From NCBI RefSeq assembly GCF_019649055.1, contig NW_026570404.1, positions 1-64,000 of the forward strand: DNA of 64,000 nt, given 5' to 3'. The stretch comes from Paramacrobiotus metropolitanus. Lineage: Eukaryota; Tardigrada; Eutardigrada; Parachela; Macrobiotidae. The translations under genes were made by a program, and so were the position numbers. Below, piece by piece: positions 63,156 to 64,000 of the stretch (position 1 is its first letter; every line of letters begins with the position of its first letter). The notes beneath the pieces were generated by a model. It was not told the DNA's origin and did no database searches. It saw nothing but the letters and a program-made list of their open reading frames with translations.

Positions 63156-64000
63156 GAAATCTGTTTTCAGATTTGAACTCAGCGCATCAAATAACGTCTA
63201 AGTTTCCAGTTTCAGACGATTTTACCGTGTAGTTATCGAGATCTATAAAATATGTCAAGTTGTAGTTGCCGGTAACCGGTAACTTTTTTCGGTGAAATTT
63301 TTTTGAAATCTGTTTTCAGATTTGAACTCAGCGCATCAAATAACGTCTAAGTTTCCAGTTTCAGACGATTTTACCGTGTAGTTATCGAGATCTATAAAAT
63401 ATGTCAAGTTGTAGTTGCCGGTAACCGGTAACTTTTTTCGGTGAAATTTTTTTTGAAATCTGTTTTCAGATTTGAACTCAGCGCATCAAATAACGTCTAA
63501 GTTTCCAGTTTCAGACGATTTTACCGTGTAGTTATCGAGATCTATAAAATATGTCAAGTTGTAGTTGCCGGTAACCGGTAACTTTTTTCGGTGAAATTTT
63601 TTTTGAAATCTGTTTTCAGATTTGAACTCAGCGCATCAAATAACGTCTAAGTTTCCAGTTTCAGACGATTTTACCGTGTAGTTATCGAGATCTATAAAAT
63701 ATGTCAAGTTGTAGTTGCCGGTAACCGGTAACTTTTTTCGGTGAAATTTTTTTGAAATCTGTTTTCAGATTTCGAACTCAGCGCATCAAATAACGTCTAA
63801 GTTTCCAGTTTCAGACGATTTTACCGTGTAGTTATCGAGATCTAAAATAAATGTCACGAAGTTGCCGGTAACCGGTAACTTTTTTCGGTGAAATTTTTTT
63901 GAAATCTGTTTTCAGATTTGAACTCAGCGCATCAAATAACGTCTAAGTTTCCAGTTTCAGACGATTTTACCGTGTAGTTATCGAGATCTATAAAATATGT

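Larger units (their letters stand above)
16619..64000. repeat. Satellite array, right segment (about 149-bp tandem monomers)
   Basis: Direct tandem copies resume with canonical sequence right after the relic island and continue past the right edge. About 317 monomers are present by length. Most are type A (149 bp with a 7-T tract or 150 bp with an 8-T tract). By eye, 57 copies carry the B-type ctaaaa start of the linker, and none of these stands immediately next to another; the closest spacing is two monomers. Copy-to-copy differences are mostly T-tract length and linker type. Rare damaged copies are listed separately (23116, 57356, 61969, 63006). No inversion, no inserted element and no coding region was seen. 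Confidence 0.97.

Noticed and set aside
1-64000. CRISPR array
   Set aside because: The repeated unit is the whole 149 bp with no unique spacers, and no cas genes are present.
1-64000. Plasmid iterons or a bacterial origin
   Set aside because: Iterons are short and few; here about 430 near-identical units of nucleosome length extend beyond 64 kb, which fits eukaryotic satellite DNA.
1-64000. CENP-B box
   Set aside because: No match to the TTCG-N4-A-NN-CGGG pattern was found on either strand of the consensus or of the linker variants I read.
1-64000. Telomere repeat, rDNA, tRNA or Pol III internal promoter
   Set aside because: No short telomeric repeat, rRNA motif, tRNA fold or convincing A and B box was seen in the monomer or in the relic island.

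Overview
The window holds no recognisable gene. It is one long head-to-tail satellite DNA array, all in the same orientation, that runs off both ends. The basic unit is about 149 bp and about 35% G+C by hand count of one monomer; 64 kb therefore holds roughly 430 copies. This organisation (tens of kilobases of near-identical, nucleosome-sized, AT-rich monomers) points to a eukaryotic chromosome, most likely centromeric or other constitutive heterochromatin. I do not recognise the satellite family and cannot name the organism. CpG is not depleted in the monomer, which would fit a host with little cytosine methylation, but that is only a hint.

Layout. (1) 1-16301: left array, the more varied part, with many single-copy variants, 138-151 bp monomers and frequent neighbouring copies of the minor type. 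(2) 16302-16618: a short island of strongly diverged monomers that keep the satellite's period and a few of its landmarks; the only place where the canonical unit is lost. (3) 16619-64000: right array, more homogeneous, with an especially uniform 8.8 kb block at 38715-47521 that contains only one monomer type.

Monomer anatomy (numbered from the g of gaaatctg; reference copy 41999-42147). Positions 2-19 form a perfect 7-bp hairpin with a TTTT loop. Positions 22-88 are a nearly invariant core ending in a BglII site (AGATCT, 84-89). Positions 88-113 are a variable linker. Positions 109-129 form a 21-bp dyad with one mismatch that contains two tandem CCGGTAA units. Positions 129-134 and 143-149 are T tracts. 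Two main monomer types differ in the linker: type A (149/150 bp) carries TATAAAATA followed by caagttgtag; type B (146/147 bp) carries AAAATAAAT followed by cacgaag. All hybrid combinations also occur.

The genuinely interesting content is in the fine structure of the array: the relic island, the non-random spacing of B monomers, rare variant haplotypes shared between sites 8-54 kb apart, and a local homogenised block. These record recent unequal exchange and gene conversion. There is no sign of a protein-coding system, CRISPR array or mobile element. Monomer counts and variant positions were read by eye and should be recomputed.
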